The notes under the pieces were generated by a model. It was not told the DNA's origin. It saw only the letters and a program-made list of their open reading frames with translations, and made no database searches. This document shows positions 15,353-23,153 of a stretch of 64,000 nt of DNA, in pieces (position 1 is the first letter of the stretch; each line of letters starts with the position of its first letter). Source of the stretch: Nevskia sp. (GTDB lineage Bacteria > Pseudomonadota > Gammaproteobacteria > Nevskiales > Nevskiaceae); the NCBI GenBank assembly GCA_023229645.1, contig JALNYU010000006.1, positions 1-64,000 of the forward strand. The letters run 5' to 3'. Made by a program: the position numbers and the translations under genes.

Positions 15353-15835
15353 TTAGTCTCTAAAATTCTCGAACTGCAATGGAATTTCGAGTTCGGCTTT
15401 GCGTAGAAACGCGATGGTGGTTTGCAGATCGTCGCGCTTTTTGCTGTTGATGCGCAGCTTTTCGCCGGTGATTTGGGTGTCCACTTTTAGCTTCGCTTCT
15501 TTAATTTTGGCGATGATCTTCTTCGCCTGCGCTTGCTCAATGCCTTGCTTGATCGTGATCGTACGGCGCGCACCAGCGAGATTGGTTTCGACATCGCCGA
15601 GTTCGATGCTGCGCAAATCGATGCCGCGTCCCGATAGCCGCAGGCGCAGCATGTCGAGCAATTGGTCGAGCTGGTATTCGCTGGGCGCGAACTGGGTGAT
15701 GACGTTTTCGTCGTGCTCGAAGCGGGCGTCGGTGCCGCGCAGGTCATAACGATTGCCAAGGTCGCGTTTGGCTTGGTCAACGGCGTTGGTCAGCTCGTGT
15801 TTGTCGACTTCGGAGACGATATCGAATGAGGGCAT
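15353..15835 (-). CDS. yajQ: YajQ-family nucleotide-binding protein
   Basis: A 160-residue protein with the family opening MPSFDIVSEVDKHELTNAVD, then RYDLRGTDARFEH and the C-terminal LRINSKKRDDLQTTIAFLR, covering two ferredoxin-like domains. Family length and conservation are normal. YajQ proteins bind RNA, and the Xanthomonas homologue binds cyclic-di-GMP and modulates transcription; which role applies here is not shown. It is a single gene divergent from the radical SAM gene at 16002. Confidence 0.93.
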   Translation of the reverse strand: MPSFDIVSEVDKHELTNAVDQAKRDLGNRYDLRGTDARFEHDENVITQFAPSEYQLDQLLDMLRLRLSGRGIDLRSIELGDVETNLAGARRTITIKQGIEQAQAKKIIAKIKEAKLKVDTQITGEKLRINSKKRDDLQTTIAFLRKAELEIPLQFENFRD

Positions 15836-16001
15836 GGCGTTTGTTCTCGGCGCGGCGCGCGCGGTAGTTTTTAGACTGCGGAAGTATCAGGATCGGCGCC
15901 GCTTTTTGCCAGCGCCCGCCTGCCGAATCAGGCGATTTTGCGGCAGACGAGGCGGCTCCTGTCGCACAATATGCACTGCCTAGCCCGATGTACGAACCCG
16001 C

Positions 16002-17915
16002 ATGACCAGCCCCGCCTTCCGAGTTTTGTCCGTCATCCCGCCGATGACGCAGCTCAACACGCCGTACCCGTCCACCGCGTATCTAACCGGCTTTCTGCGC
16101 GGGCGCGGCGTGGATGCAGTGCAGGAAGACCTCGCGCTCGGTTTAATTTTGCAGTTGTTCAGCACCGAAGGGCTGCGCGCGCTCCGCAACTGCATCCACG
16201 AGCAGCCGCCGAAACAGCGCTCGTCGCGGGCGCTGGTGTTTGACGCTGAATTCGCCCGCTATGCCGCGACAATCGGCCCCGCCATCGCCTTCCTGCAAGG
16301 CCGCGATTCGACCATTTCGCACCGCATTTGCAGCCGGCGATTTCTGCCGGAAGGCGCGCGTTTTGCCAGCCTTGATGTCTACGATAGCGACGACGACGAT
16401 GGCGATCCGCTGGCCTGGGCTTTCGGCTCGCTCGGCTCCACCGACCGCGCCCGCCATTTCGCCACGTTGTATCTCACCGATATCGCCGACGTGCTGCGCG
16501 ACGCCGCCGATTCCCGCTTCGAGTTCGTGCGTTACGCCGAAGCGCTGGCGCAGAGCCAGCCGAGTTTTGAGCCGCTCGCCACTGCGCTGGCCGCACCGCT
16601 GAATTTGGTTGATCGCACGTTGCAAGCGCTAACGCTGACGGCGCTGGCGCGCCACACGCCGCAAGTGGTGTTGTTGTCGGTGCCGTTTCCCGGCTCGGTA
16701 TATGCGGCGTTTCGAATCGCGCAGACGATTAAAGCCCAGCATCCGGCGATTATTACCGTGCTCGGCGGCGGCTACGTCAACACCGAGTTGCGCGAACTGA
16801 AAGAAGCGCGCGTCTTCGACTACTTCGATTACGTGACCTTGGACGCCGGAGAGCGGCCGATTTTGTCGTTGCTCGAACACCTGCGCGGCGAACGCCCGCA
16901 GGAGCGCCTCGTGCGCACTTATCTGCGCGATGCGGGCATCGTGCAGTACGTAAATTGCGGCGAGGCCGACATCCCATTTGCAGAAGTCGGTACGCCGACT
17001 TGGGACGGGCTGCCGCTGGATCGTTATCTGTCCGTACTCGACATGCTGAATCCGATGCACCGACTCTGGTCGGACGGCCGATGGAACAAGCTCACCGTCG
17101 CCCACGGCTGCTACTGGAAGCAGTGCAGCTTCTGCGATGTCAGCCTGGACTACATTTACCGCTACGACACCGCCAGCGCCGAAACGCTGGTTGACCGCAT
17201 TGAAGCCATCGTCCGCGAAACCGGCCAGACCGGCTTTCATTTTGTCGACGAAGCGGCGCCGCCGAAAGCGCTGAAAACCCTGGCCGCCGAGCTACAAAAA
17301 CGCCAGCTTGGCGTGTCGTGGTGGGGCAATGTGCGCTTCGAGAAATCTTTCAATACCGAGCTGTGTCAACAACTGGCAGACAGCGGCTGCATCGCCATTT
17401 CCGGCGGCCTTGAAGTGGCTTCAGATCGCTTGTTGAAGCTGATGAAAAAAGGCGTTTCGGTGGAGCAAGTTGCGCGCGTGACGCGCGCCTTCAGCGACGC
17501 CGGCATTCTTGTTCATGCTTATCTGATGTACGGCTTCCCGACCCAAACCGTGCAAGACACGGTGGATGCGCTGGAATATGTGCGTCAGCTTTTCGAGGCC
17601 GGCTGCGTGCAATCGGGCTATTTTCATCGCTTCACCTGCACGGTGCATTCGCCGGTCGGGAAAAATCCGCAGGAATACGGCATCCGGCTGGCGCCGTTAG
17701 CGGACGTCACGTTCGCGAATAACGACATCAACTTCATCGATCCGACCGGGGTCGATCACGATGCGTTGGGCGTGGCCCTCAATAAGGCTTTGTACAACTT
17801 TATGCACGGCATCGGTCTCGACGAAGACGTGCGCAGCTGGTTTAGCGAACGCGTGCCGAAACCAAAAGTGGCACGCCATTTTATCGCCCAGGCGCTGTCC
17901 AGAAACGCGCCCTAA
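16002..17915 (+). CDS. B12-binding-domain radical SAM protein
   Basis: A 637-residue protein. Residues 1-60 (RVLSVIPPMTQLNTPYPS, LTGFLRGRGV) and the VVLLSVPFPGS and ITVLGGGYVNTEL segments form a cobalamin-binding-like Rossmann region. The radical SAM core follows with cysteines in GCYWKQCSFCDV, spaced CX4CX2C rather than the common CX3CX2C. ISGGLEVASDRLL and VHAYLMYGFPTQT are further radical SAM landmarks. These enzymes use S-adenosylmethionine, an iron-sulphur cluster and often methylcobalamin for methylations or rearrangements, but no substrate can be named. No peptide precursor or biosynthetic partner is adjacent. Its stop codon overlaps the convergent rlmA stop by four bases. Confidence 0.85.
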   Translation: MTSPAFRVLSVIPPMTQLNTPYPSTAYLTGFLRGRGVDAVQEDLALGLILQLFSTEGLRALRNCIHEQPPKQRSSRALVFDAEFARYAATIGPAIAFLQGRDSTISHRICSRRFLPEGARFASLDVYDSDDDDGDPLAWAFGSLGSTDRARHFATLYLTDIADVLRDAADSRFEFVRYAEALAQSQPSFEPLATALAAPLNLVDRTLQALTLTALARHTPQVVLLSVPFPGSVYAAFRIAQTIKAQHPAIITVLGGGYVNTELRELKEARVFDYFDYVTLDAGERPILSLLEHLRGERPQERLVRTYLRDAGIVQYVNCGEADIPFAEVGTPTWDGLPLDRYLSVLDMLNPMHRLWSDGRWNKLTVAHGCYWKQCSFCDVSLDYIYRYDTASAETLVDRIEAIVRETGQTGFHFVDEAAPPKALKTLAAELQKRQLGVSWWGNVRFEKSFNTELCQQLADSGCIAISGGLEVASDRLLKLMKKGVSVEQVARVTRAFSDAGILVHAYLMYGFPTQTVQDTVDALEYVRQLFEAGCVQSGYFHRFTCTVHSPVGKNPQEYGIRLAPLADVTFANNDINFIDPTGVDHDALGVALNKALYNFMHGIGLDEDVRSWFSERVPKPKVARHFIAQALSRNAP

Positions 17916-18718
17916 ATTTTGGCAAAACGCAGTAGCGTAAACGCGGCCTCAGTATCGAAGCCGGCTTGCGCTTCCAAGGCGCTGCGCTTTTCCGGCCGCG
18001 CTTTCCAGACATACGGCGTCATCGCGAGCAGCTGCTTCAAGCCCTGCTGAGTCAGCACCAACGGTACGCGCACAGTTTGCTGCCCGACAAGCTGGAACTG
18101 CGGCGCAAACGTGGCGATAAATTTCTCCGGCTCGTGCGGCCGGACTTCATCGAACAAGCCGGCGCGCACGCTGTGCAGATGGTCCGCTGCCGGCGTTGCC
18201 AGCAAAACCTGCCCGCCCGGCGCCAAGGCCCGCGCCATTTCGGCAACGTGCAGCGGCGTGAAGAAACTGGCGATGACATCGACGGCGCTATCCGCCAGCG
18301 GCAATAGCGCGCCGCTGGCAACCAGCCACGTCGGCCCTTTAAATCGCTTTGCCGCGAGTTGTACCGCCGGCTTTGCAATGTCCAGCCCGATCACTTCCGC
18401 AGCGATGCCGGTGAAGGCCTGCGTGTAATAGCCCTCGCCGCAGCCGATATCGAGTAACGCGCGTGGGGCCAACGGCGCCAACATCGCCACCGCCGCATCG
18501 CGCAGCGGCGCGTAATGCCCGGCCTGCAAAAATTCCCGCCGGGCAACCACCATTTCAGGCTGATCACCCGGCTCACGGCTGTGTTTATGCTGTACCGGCA
18601 ACAGGTTGACGTAACCTTCGCGCGCGGTATCAAAGCTATGCCCTTGCGCGCAGCGCCAAACCTTAGCCGCTTGGGCAAGTGGCAAACGGCACAAGGGACA
18701 AATCAGCGGGTTAGACAT
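17912..18718 (-). CDS. rlmA: 23S rRNA (guanine-N1)-methyltransferase RlmA-type
   Basis: A 268-residue protein; ATG 18718 (MSNPLICPLC) is chosen because the zinc-binding Cys cluster CPLCRLPL / WRCAQGHSFD then sits at the N-terminus as in RlmA/TlrB. The segment DTAREGYVNLLPVQHKHS is characteristic. The SAM-binding motif I is LLDIGCGEGYY, with AEVIGLDIAK as the acidic strand. The enzyme methylates a guanine in domain II of 23S rRNA (position 745 in E. coli). It is convergent with, and overlaps, the radical SAM gene by four bases. Assignment is firm for the family; the exact modified base is inferred. Confidence 0.9.
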   Translation of the reverse strand: MSNPLICPLCRLPLAQAAKVWRCAQGHSFDTAREGYVNLLPVQHKHSREPGDQPEMVVARREFLQAGHYAPLRDAAVAMLAPLAPRALLDIGCGEGYYTQAFTGIAAEVIGLDIAKPAVQLAAKRFKGPTWLVASGALLPLADSAVDVIASFFTPLHVAEMARALAPGGQVLLATPAADHLHSVRAGLFDEVRPHEPEKFIATFAPQFQLVGQQTVRVPLVLTQQGLKQLLAMTPYVWKARPEKRSALEAQAGFDTEAAFTLLRFAKI

Positions 18719-18817
18719 ACAACGACCACGCGATACAGATTCGGAATGCTGAGTCCTGTGCCCAAGCGCGGCTGGAACCAACGCAATCGTGATCGTCGCT
18801 GCGCAAAGCCCTAATGA

Positions 18818-19810
18818 TCACTGTGGTAAAACTTCGGCCAGCAATTCGTAGCAGCGTAGCCGCTGGGCGTGGTCGTAGATATTCGAGACGACCATGATTT
18901 CATCGGCACCGCTGGCGCTATAACGCGCGGTGATTTCTGCGCGAACTTTCTCCGGCGAGCCGACAACGATCAGTGCCCGCCGCTGGCGCACCTGTTCGCG
19001 CTCGACTTCGGAGTACGGATAGGCCAGTGCCTCATCAGGACTCGGTAGCGGCAGGAATTCACCCCGCCCGATCCGCAGCCACGTCAAATCCATCGTCGCG
19101 GCGAGACGGTCTGCGGCTTCGTCGGTATCGGCGCAGACAACTTCAGCGCCGAGTATGGCGTGCGGCTGCGGGAAAGCCGGGCTCGGCCGAAAGCTGTCGC
19201 GGTAGGCGGCAAACGCCGGCGCCGGGGGCTCCGCGCTGAAATGACTGGCGAAGCTATAGCCCATGCCGGCACCGCCTGCGGCGCTAGCGCTGGCACCGCT
19301 GGAACCGAGTATCCAAATCGGCGGCAGCGGCGCGTCAGACGGCATTGGTCGCACACGGCGATACGGATGCCCTTCCTGGAAACCGGCGCGGGCGAACAGT
19401 AAAAGCTCCGACATCAAACTGGAAAACTGTTCGCCGCCCGCGGCGCGCAGCGCTCGGCTTGCTGCCGGCTCGGAGCCCGGCGCGCGGCCCAAGCCGAGAT
19501 CGATACGGTCTGGATGCAGCGCCGCCAAGGTTTTAAAAACTTCGGCGATCCGCAGCGGCGGGTGGTTCGGCAGCATGATGCCGCCGGATCCAACCCGAAT
19601 TCGCTGCGTAGAGGCAGCGACATGCGCGATCAAAATCTCCGGCGCCGAACTCGCGACGCTGGCCATGCTGTGATGCTCGGCGAACCAATAGCGGCGATAA
19701 CCGAGGCGATCCGCCAATCGCGCGAGATCAACCGTGCGGCGAACCGCTTCAGAAGGCGCAGTATTGGATGGAACCGGGGCGAGATCGAGTACCGAAAGCG
19801 GAATATTCAT
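18818..19810 (-). CDS. LLM-class flavin-dependent oxidoreductase (luciferase-like)
   Basis: A 330-residue protein with the single-domain luciferase-like monooxygenase pattern: PLSVLDLAPVPSN at the start, YWFAEHHSM, IRVGSGGIMLPNHPPL and RIDLGLGRAPGSE. It closely matches the widespread MsnO8/YhbW-like group, which uses reduced FMN supplied by a reductase. The physiological substrate of this group is not established. It lies 100 bases upstream of rlmA in the same direction and may be transcribed with it. Confidence 0.88.
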   Translation of the reverse strand: MNIPLSVLDLAPVPSNTAPSEAVRRTVDLARLADRLGYRRYWFAEHHSMASVASSAPEILIAHVAASTQRIRVGSGGIMLPNHPPLRIAEVFKTLAALHPDRIDLGLGRAPGSEPAASRALRAAGGEQFSSLMSELLLFARAGFQEGHPYRRVRPMPSDAPLPPIWILGSSGASASAAGGAGMGYSFASHFSAEPPAPAFAAYRDSFRPSPAFPQPHAILGAEVVCADTDEAADRLAATMDLTWLRIGRGEFLPLPSPDEALAYPYSEVEREQVRQRRALIVVGSPEKVRAEITARYSASGADEIMVVSNIYDHAQRLRCYELLAEVLPQ

Positions 19811-20085
19811 CCGCCGATTATTCGGGCCGCTGGATGTCGGCGCAAGGCGCGCGCGCTACCGCGGTGCGCCAATCCAGTGAGGAACGCGTAAATAACACGC
19901 GATCGCTACGACCAAAGACGTATTCGCCTACCGCGATACTTACTGAATACTGCCGACGCGGCACCACATTATCGATTTAGCGGCGCAAAGCCGGCCTGAA
20001 ACGACAACCTAATCAGGGGCGTCGACCAGCCGATGACGAGCAGCTGAATCATCATAAAAATTCGATTTGCGACGAGGAGATTGGT

Positions 20086-21657
20086 ATGGAAACCCCGCTG
20101 AGCCCATTGGAGTTCGCGCGGCGCGCGCGCAAGCTGTATCCGGAACGCGAGGCGGTTGTCGACGGTGAAGTTCGCTATACCTATGCGCAATTTTTAGATC
20201 GTTGCGACCGCTGGTCCTCAGCGCTGCTCGCGCTCGGCGTGCAGATCGGCGACCGCGTGGCGACCATCGCGCCGAATACACACGGGCATCTCGAAGCGTT
20301 TTATGCGGTGCCGCAGATCGGCGCCGTACTGGTGCCGATCAACTATCGCCTGATTCCCGACGACTTTGCCTATCTGATCAACCACAGCGGCGCGAAAGTG
20401 GTCTGCGCTCACGCCGACTACCTCGATGCTGTTGATAGCATCCGCGCGCAATTGCCGAACGTCGAACATTACGTGGCACTGGAAGGTACAAAGGCAGGTT
20501 GGATCGACTACGAAACCGCGCTCGCCGCCGCCACGCCAAATTTCACTCGGCCCTGGCTCGACGAAAACGACCTGCTCACGATTAACTACACCAGCGGCAC
20601 GACCTCGAAGCCGAAAGGCGTGATGATCACGCACCGTAACGCCTGGACCAATTCGGTGGGGACGCTTGTGCATCGTCACATCACGCCAGCAGACCGTTAC
20701 TTGTGGACGCTGCCGATGTTTCACGCCAACGGCTGGACGTTTGTTTGGACGATTACCGCCGCGGGCGGCGTGCACGTATGCCAGCGCAAAGTCGATCCAG
20801 TTTCGGTTTACGAACAAATCAATCGCGAACACATCACCCTGCTCTGCGCCGCGCCGACGGTGTTGATCGGCATCGCCAATGGTCCGGAAGCCCTGCGCAA
20901 AACCTTGCGTCGGCAGGTCGAGGTGATTACCGCGGGCGCGCCGCCGGCATCGGCGACGATTGAACGCATCGAAGGCGAACTCGGCTGGACATTGACCCAA
21001 GCCTATGGCTTAACTGAAACCGCACCGTTTATTTCATTCTGCGAGCCGAGACCCGAGCACGCTGCGTTATCCGTCGCAGAACGGGCCAAGATCAAAGCGC
21101 GGCAGGGCGTGGAGTTGATCACTTCGGGCGAATTGCGCGTCGTCGACGAACAAGACAACGATGTTGCCGCCGACGGCACAGCGCAAGGCGAAGTCATCGC
21201 TCGCGGCAATAGCGTTATGCGCGGCTACTACAACGACCCGGAAGCCACGGCAAAAGCGATGAAGGACGGCTGGTTTCGGTCGGGCGATGTCGCCGTCGTA
21301 CACCCCGATGGCTATATCGAAATTCGCGATCGCATCAAAGACGTGATCATCAGCGGCGGCGAGAATATTTCATCAATCGAGGTCGAGGCCGCGCTATTAC
21401 GGCACCCGGCCGTGCTCGAAGTCGCCGTCGTCGGCGTGCCGCATGAGAAGTGGGGCGAGTCACCAGCTGCGTTCATCGTGCTGCAGCCGGGGCAGACAGC
21501 GGACGACGCTGAATTACGTGCGTTTGCGCGCGGCCATATGGCACATTTCAAAGTGCCCAGCGCCTTTCATATCGTTACCGAATTGCCGAAAACAGCGACC
21601 GGCAAGATTCAAAAATTCGTGTTGCGCGGCAAACGCTCGGCAATTAGTACGCAATAA
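20086..21657 (+). CDS. AMP-dependent acyl-CoA synthetase
   Basis: A 523-residue adenylate-forming enzyme. Visible motifs in order: YTSGTTSKPKGVMITHRN (P-loop, about residues 170-187), YGLTETAPF (A5), GWFRSGDVAVVHPDGYIEI (A7), RIKDVIISGGENISSIEVE (A8 hinge) and PKTATGKIQKFVLR with the C-terminal catalytic Lys. Length and motif wording fit medium- and long-chain fatty acyl-CoA synthetases of the AlkK/FadD-related group. It activates a carboxylic acid with ATP and CoA. The RBS GGAGATT precedes ATG 20086. No neighbouring beta-oxidation genes were seen. Confidence 0.9.
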   Translation: METPLSPLEFARRARKLYPEREAVVDGEVRYTYAQFLDRCDRWSSALLALGVQIGDRVATIAPNTHGHLEAFYAVPQIGAVLVPINYRLIPDDFAYLINHSGAKVVCAHADYLDAVDSIRAQLPNVEHYVALEGTKAGWIDYETALAAATPNFTRPWLDENDLLTINYTSGTTSKPKGVMITHRNAWTNSVGTLVHRHITPADRYLWTLPMFHANGWTFVWTITAAGGVHVCQRKVDPVSVYEQINREHITLLCAAPTVLIGIANGPEALRKTLRRQVEVITAGAPPASATIERIEGELGWTLTQAYGLTETAPFISFCEPRPEHAALSVAERAKIKARQGVELITSGELRVVDEQDNDVAADGTAQGEVIARGNSVMRGYYNDPEATAKAMKDGWFRSGDVAVVHPDGYIEIRDRIKDVIISGGENISSIEVEAALLRHPAVLEVAVVGVPHEKWGESPAAFIVLQPGQTADDAELRAFARGHMAHFKVPSAFHIVTELPKTATGKIQKFVLRGKRSAISTQ

Positions 21658-21723
21658 GCGGCGGCGCCAGTTTGCACACTGTCCAACTCAAAGCCTGCGG
21701 TTGGACAAACCTACTGGCGAGGC

Positions 21724-21821
21724 CCTGCGAGCAAGCCCGCCCCGACTACGCGCAAACCGTAAGAACCGACGCCATCCGTGCGCCGTCTCGACGGTTTTGC
21801 TGGAGCGGGCTTGCTCGCAGG
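21724..21821. repeat. Perfect 17-bp inverted repeat, REP-like
   Basis: CCTGCGAGCAAGCCCGC at 21724-21740 is repeated in perfect inversion at 21805-21821, with 64 bases between. The GCGGGCTTGCTCGC core is of the kind found in dispersed REP/BIME elements of gammaproteobacteria. No gene lies in the flanking 21658-22148 region. It may also act as a transcript end for the acyl-CoA synthetase gene. Confidence 0.6.
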
Positions 21822-22148
21822 ACTCACTGTGGAGCACGCACACCAATTCAATCAGACCGCTAAAGGCTCATGCCGCTAGCGACATAGCCTTCAACACCGC
21901 CAACCCAGCCTCGCTGCGGCTGCTGCCCACAGGCGTCGTTGCGTGCGCGCTTGAGCGATCTGCAACCTGCTCGATTCGACTCCGTATCGTCGCCGGTAAA
22001 GCCGACCAGCAAGAATAAAAATCAGCCTGCGTGGCGGCTGTTTCCTGGCGCGCAAATGCGCCGCCCATTGATGCTTCCGAATGACGCTGATGCATGACTT
22101 CATTACTCCATCTGGAATGATTCAGACCTGCCGCAGTTTCAAAACGCG

Positions 22149-22448
22149 TTATAGAAACAGGGCTCGCAGTGCTTCCACCAGTGGCGCCCGAAACAACACA
22201 ACCGTCGCCACCATCGTCAAAACGATGCCGAACTGCAGTGCGCGGGTCATAACCGGATCGTCCAAATCTTGTGGGCCAGGCTGCAGCCGAGCGCTGCGCC
22301 GCACCGGCGCCGTCGCGTAATTGGCCGCTGCGGCGTAGCGAACCGTGCTGCCGCGGATTGCTTCGAAAAACACACGTCGGTGTTGCGCAGCGCTGCGATT
22401 GATCAGGCGGCGACGGCGGGCTTCTTGATGGTACTGGCGCAGGTTCAT
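22149..22448 (-). CDS. Small basic protein with one membrane helix, coupled to lexA
   Basis: A 99-residue protein of unknown function. It has a strongly basic N-terminal third (RQYHQEARRRRLINR), a central polar region, and a C-terminal hydrophobic helix (ALQFGIVLTMVATVVLF, about residues 70-86) followed by a short amphipathic end. Its ATG overlaps the lexA stop in an ATGA arrangement, so translation is probably coupled and expression should follow the SOS-type lexA unit. In pseudomonads a cell-division inhibitor gene (sulA-like) is part of the equivalent lexA operon. A similar damage-induced role is possible but there is no recognisable SulA similarity. Confidence 0.65.
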   Translation of the reverse strand: MNLRQYHQEARRRRLINRSAAQHRRVFFEAIRGSTVRYAAAANYATAPVRRSARLQPGPQDLDDPVMTRALQFGIVLTMVATVVLFRAPLVEALRALFL

Positions 22449-23068
22449 CGGCGGACTCCAATAACGCCCAACGCATAGCCTTCAATCGTCAGTTCCTGCT
22501 CGCGCAGATCGATGACAATCGGCTGATAAGCCGGGTCGCTGTTTTCAGGGATCAGTTTCACGATATGGCCATCGCGCCGGAAGCGCTTGACCGTGGCTTC
22601 GTCGTTAATACGCGCGACGATAATTTGGCCGTTCGAGGCGTTCTGAGCCCGGCGGACGGCGAGCAAGTCGCCATCGAGGATGCCGGCATCGCGCATCGAC
22701 TGGCCTTTAACGCGCAGAAGAAAGTCCGGCGTGGGCTCGAATAGATCGGCGGCAAGATCGCGGTAATCGTCGAGGTTTTCCACCGCGAGGATGGGCATAC
22801 CTGCGGCGACGCGGCCGATCACCGGTACGCGCAAAGATTCGCTGCGCCGCTCGCGGTGGCGCTCGGCCAGACGAATGCCGCGCGCCTGCCCGGTGACTTC
22901 AAGATGGCCCTTCTCGGCTAGCGTGCGTAAATACTGCTCAGCCGAATTCGCCGAACGCAGGCCAAACGCGCGCGCAATCTCTGCCCGCGTCGGCGCGCCG
23001 CCGTGTTCGGCAACGTGCTTGCGGATGTACTCGAGTACTTGCGCTTGGCGTGGGGTAAGATCGTTCAT
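22445..23068 (-). CDS. lexA: LexA-family SOS repressor (LexA2 type, linked to imuABC)
   Basis: A protein of about 207 residues. It has an N-terminal winged helix-turn-helix (LTPRQAQVLEYIRKHVAEHG, then RAEIARAFGLRSANSAEQYL), a cleavage Ala-Gly in GRVAAGMPIL, the catalytic Ser in KGQSMRDAGI and the catalytic Lys in DEATVKRF. ATG 23068 (MNDLTPRQ) is preferred over ATG 23077 because TGGA is then nine bases upstream, whereas the first ATG has none. A near-palindrome, TGTATA-TT-TATACA, lies just upstream and the same sequence precedes imuA, so LexA probably represses itself and the mutagenesis genes until RecA-induced self-cleavage. Confidence 0.93.
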   Translation of the reverse strand: MNDLTPRQAQVLEYIRKHVAEHGGAPTRAEIARAFGLRSANSAEQYLRTLAEKGHLEVTGQARGIRLAERHRERRSESLRVPVIGRVAAGMPILAVENLDDYRDLAADLFEPTPDFLLRVKGQSMRDAGILDGDLLAVRRAQNASNGQIIVARINDEATVKRFRRDGHIVKLIPENSDPAYQPIVIDLREQELTIEGYALGVIGVRR

Positions 23069-23087
23069 AGCTGGCATTCCATCGATA

Positions 23088-23101
23088 TGTATATTTATAC
23101 A
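23088..23101. promoter_or_regulatory. Putative LexA operator before lexA
   Basis: TGTATATTTATACA has perfect 6-bp arms (TGTATA / TATACA) around TT. It lies about 20 bases upstream of the preferred lexA start. The same 18 bases (GATATGTATATTTATACA) recur before imuA at 29063-29080, which makes a shared regulatory site very likely. Confidence 0.75.
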
Positions 23102-23153
23102 AGTCGCGAGCGATGCCGTAAAGCGCCGCTCGTCAGCCGCGATCGGAAAATCC

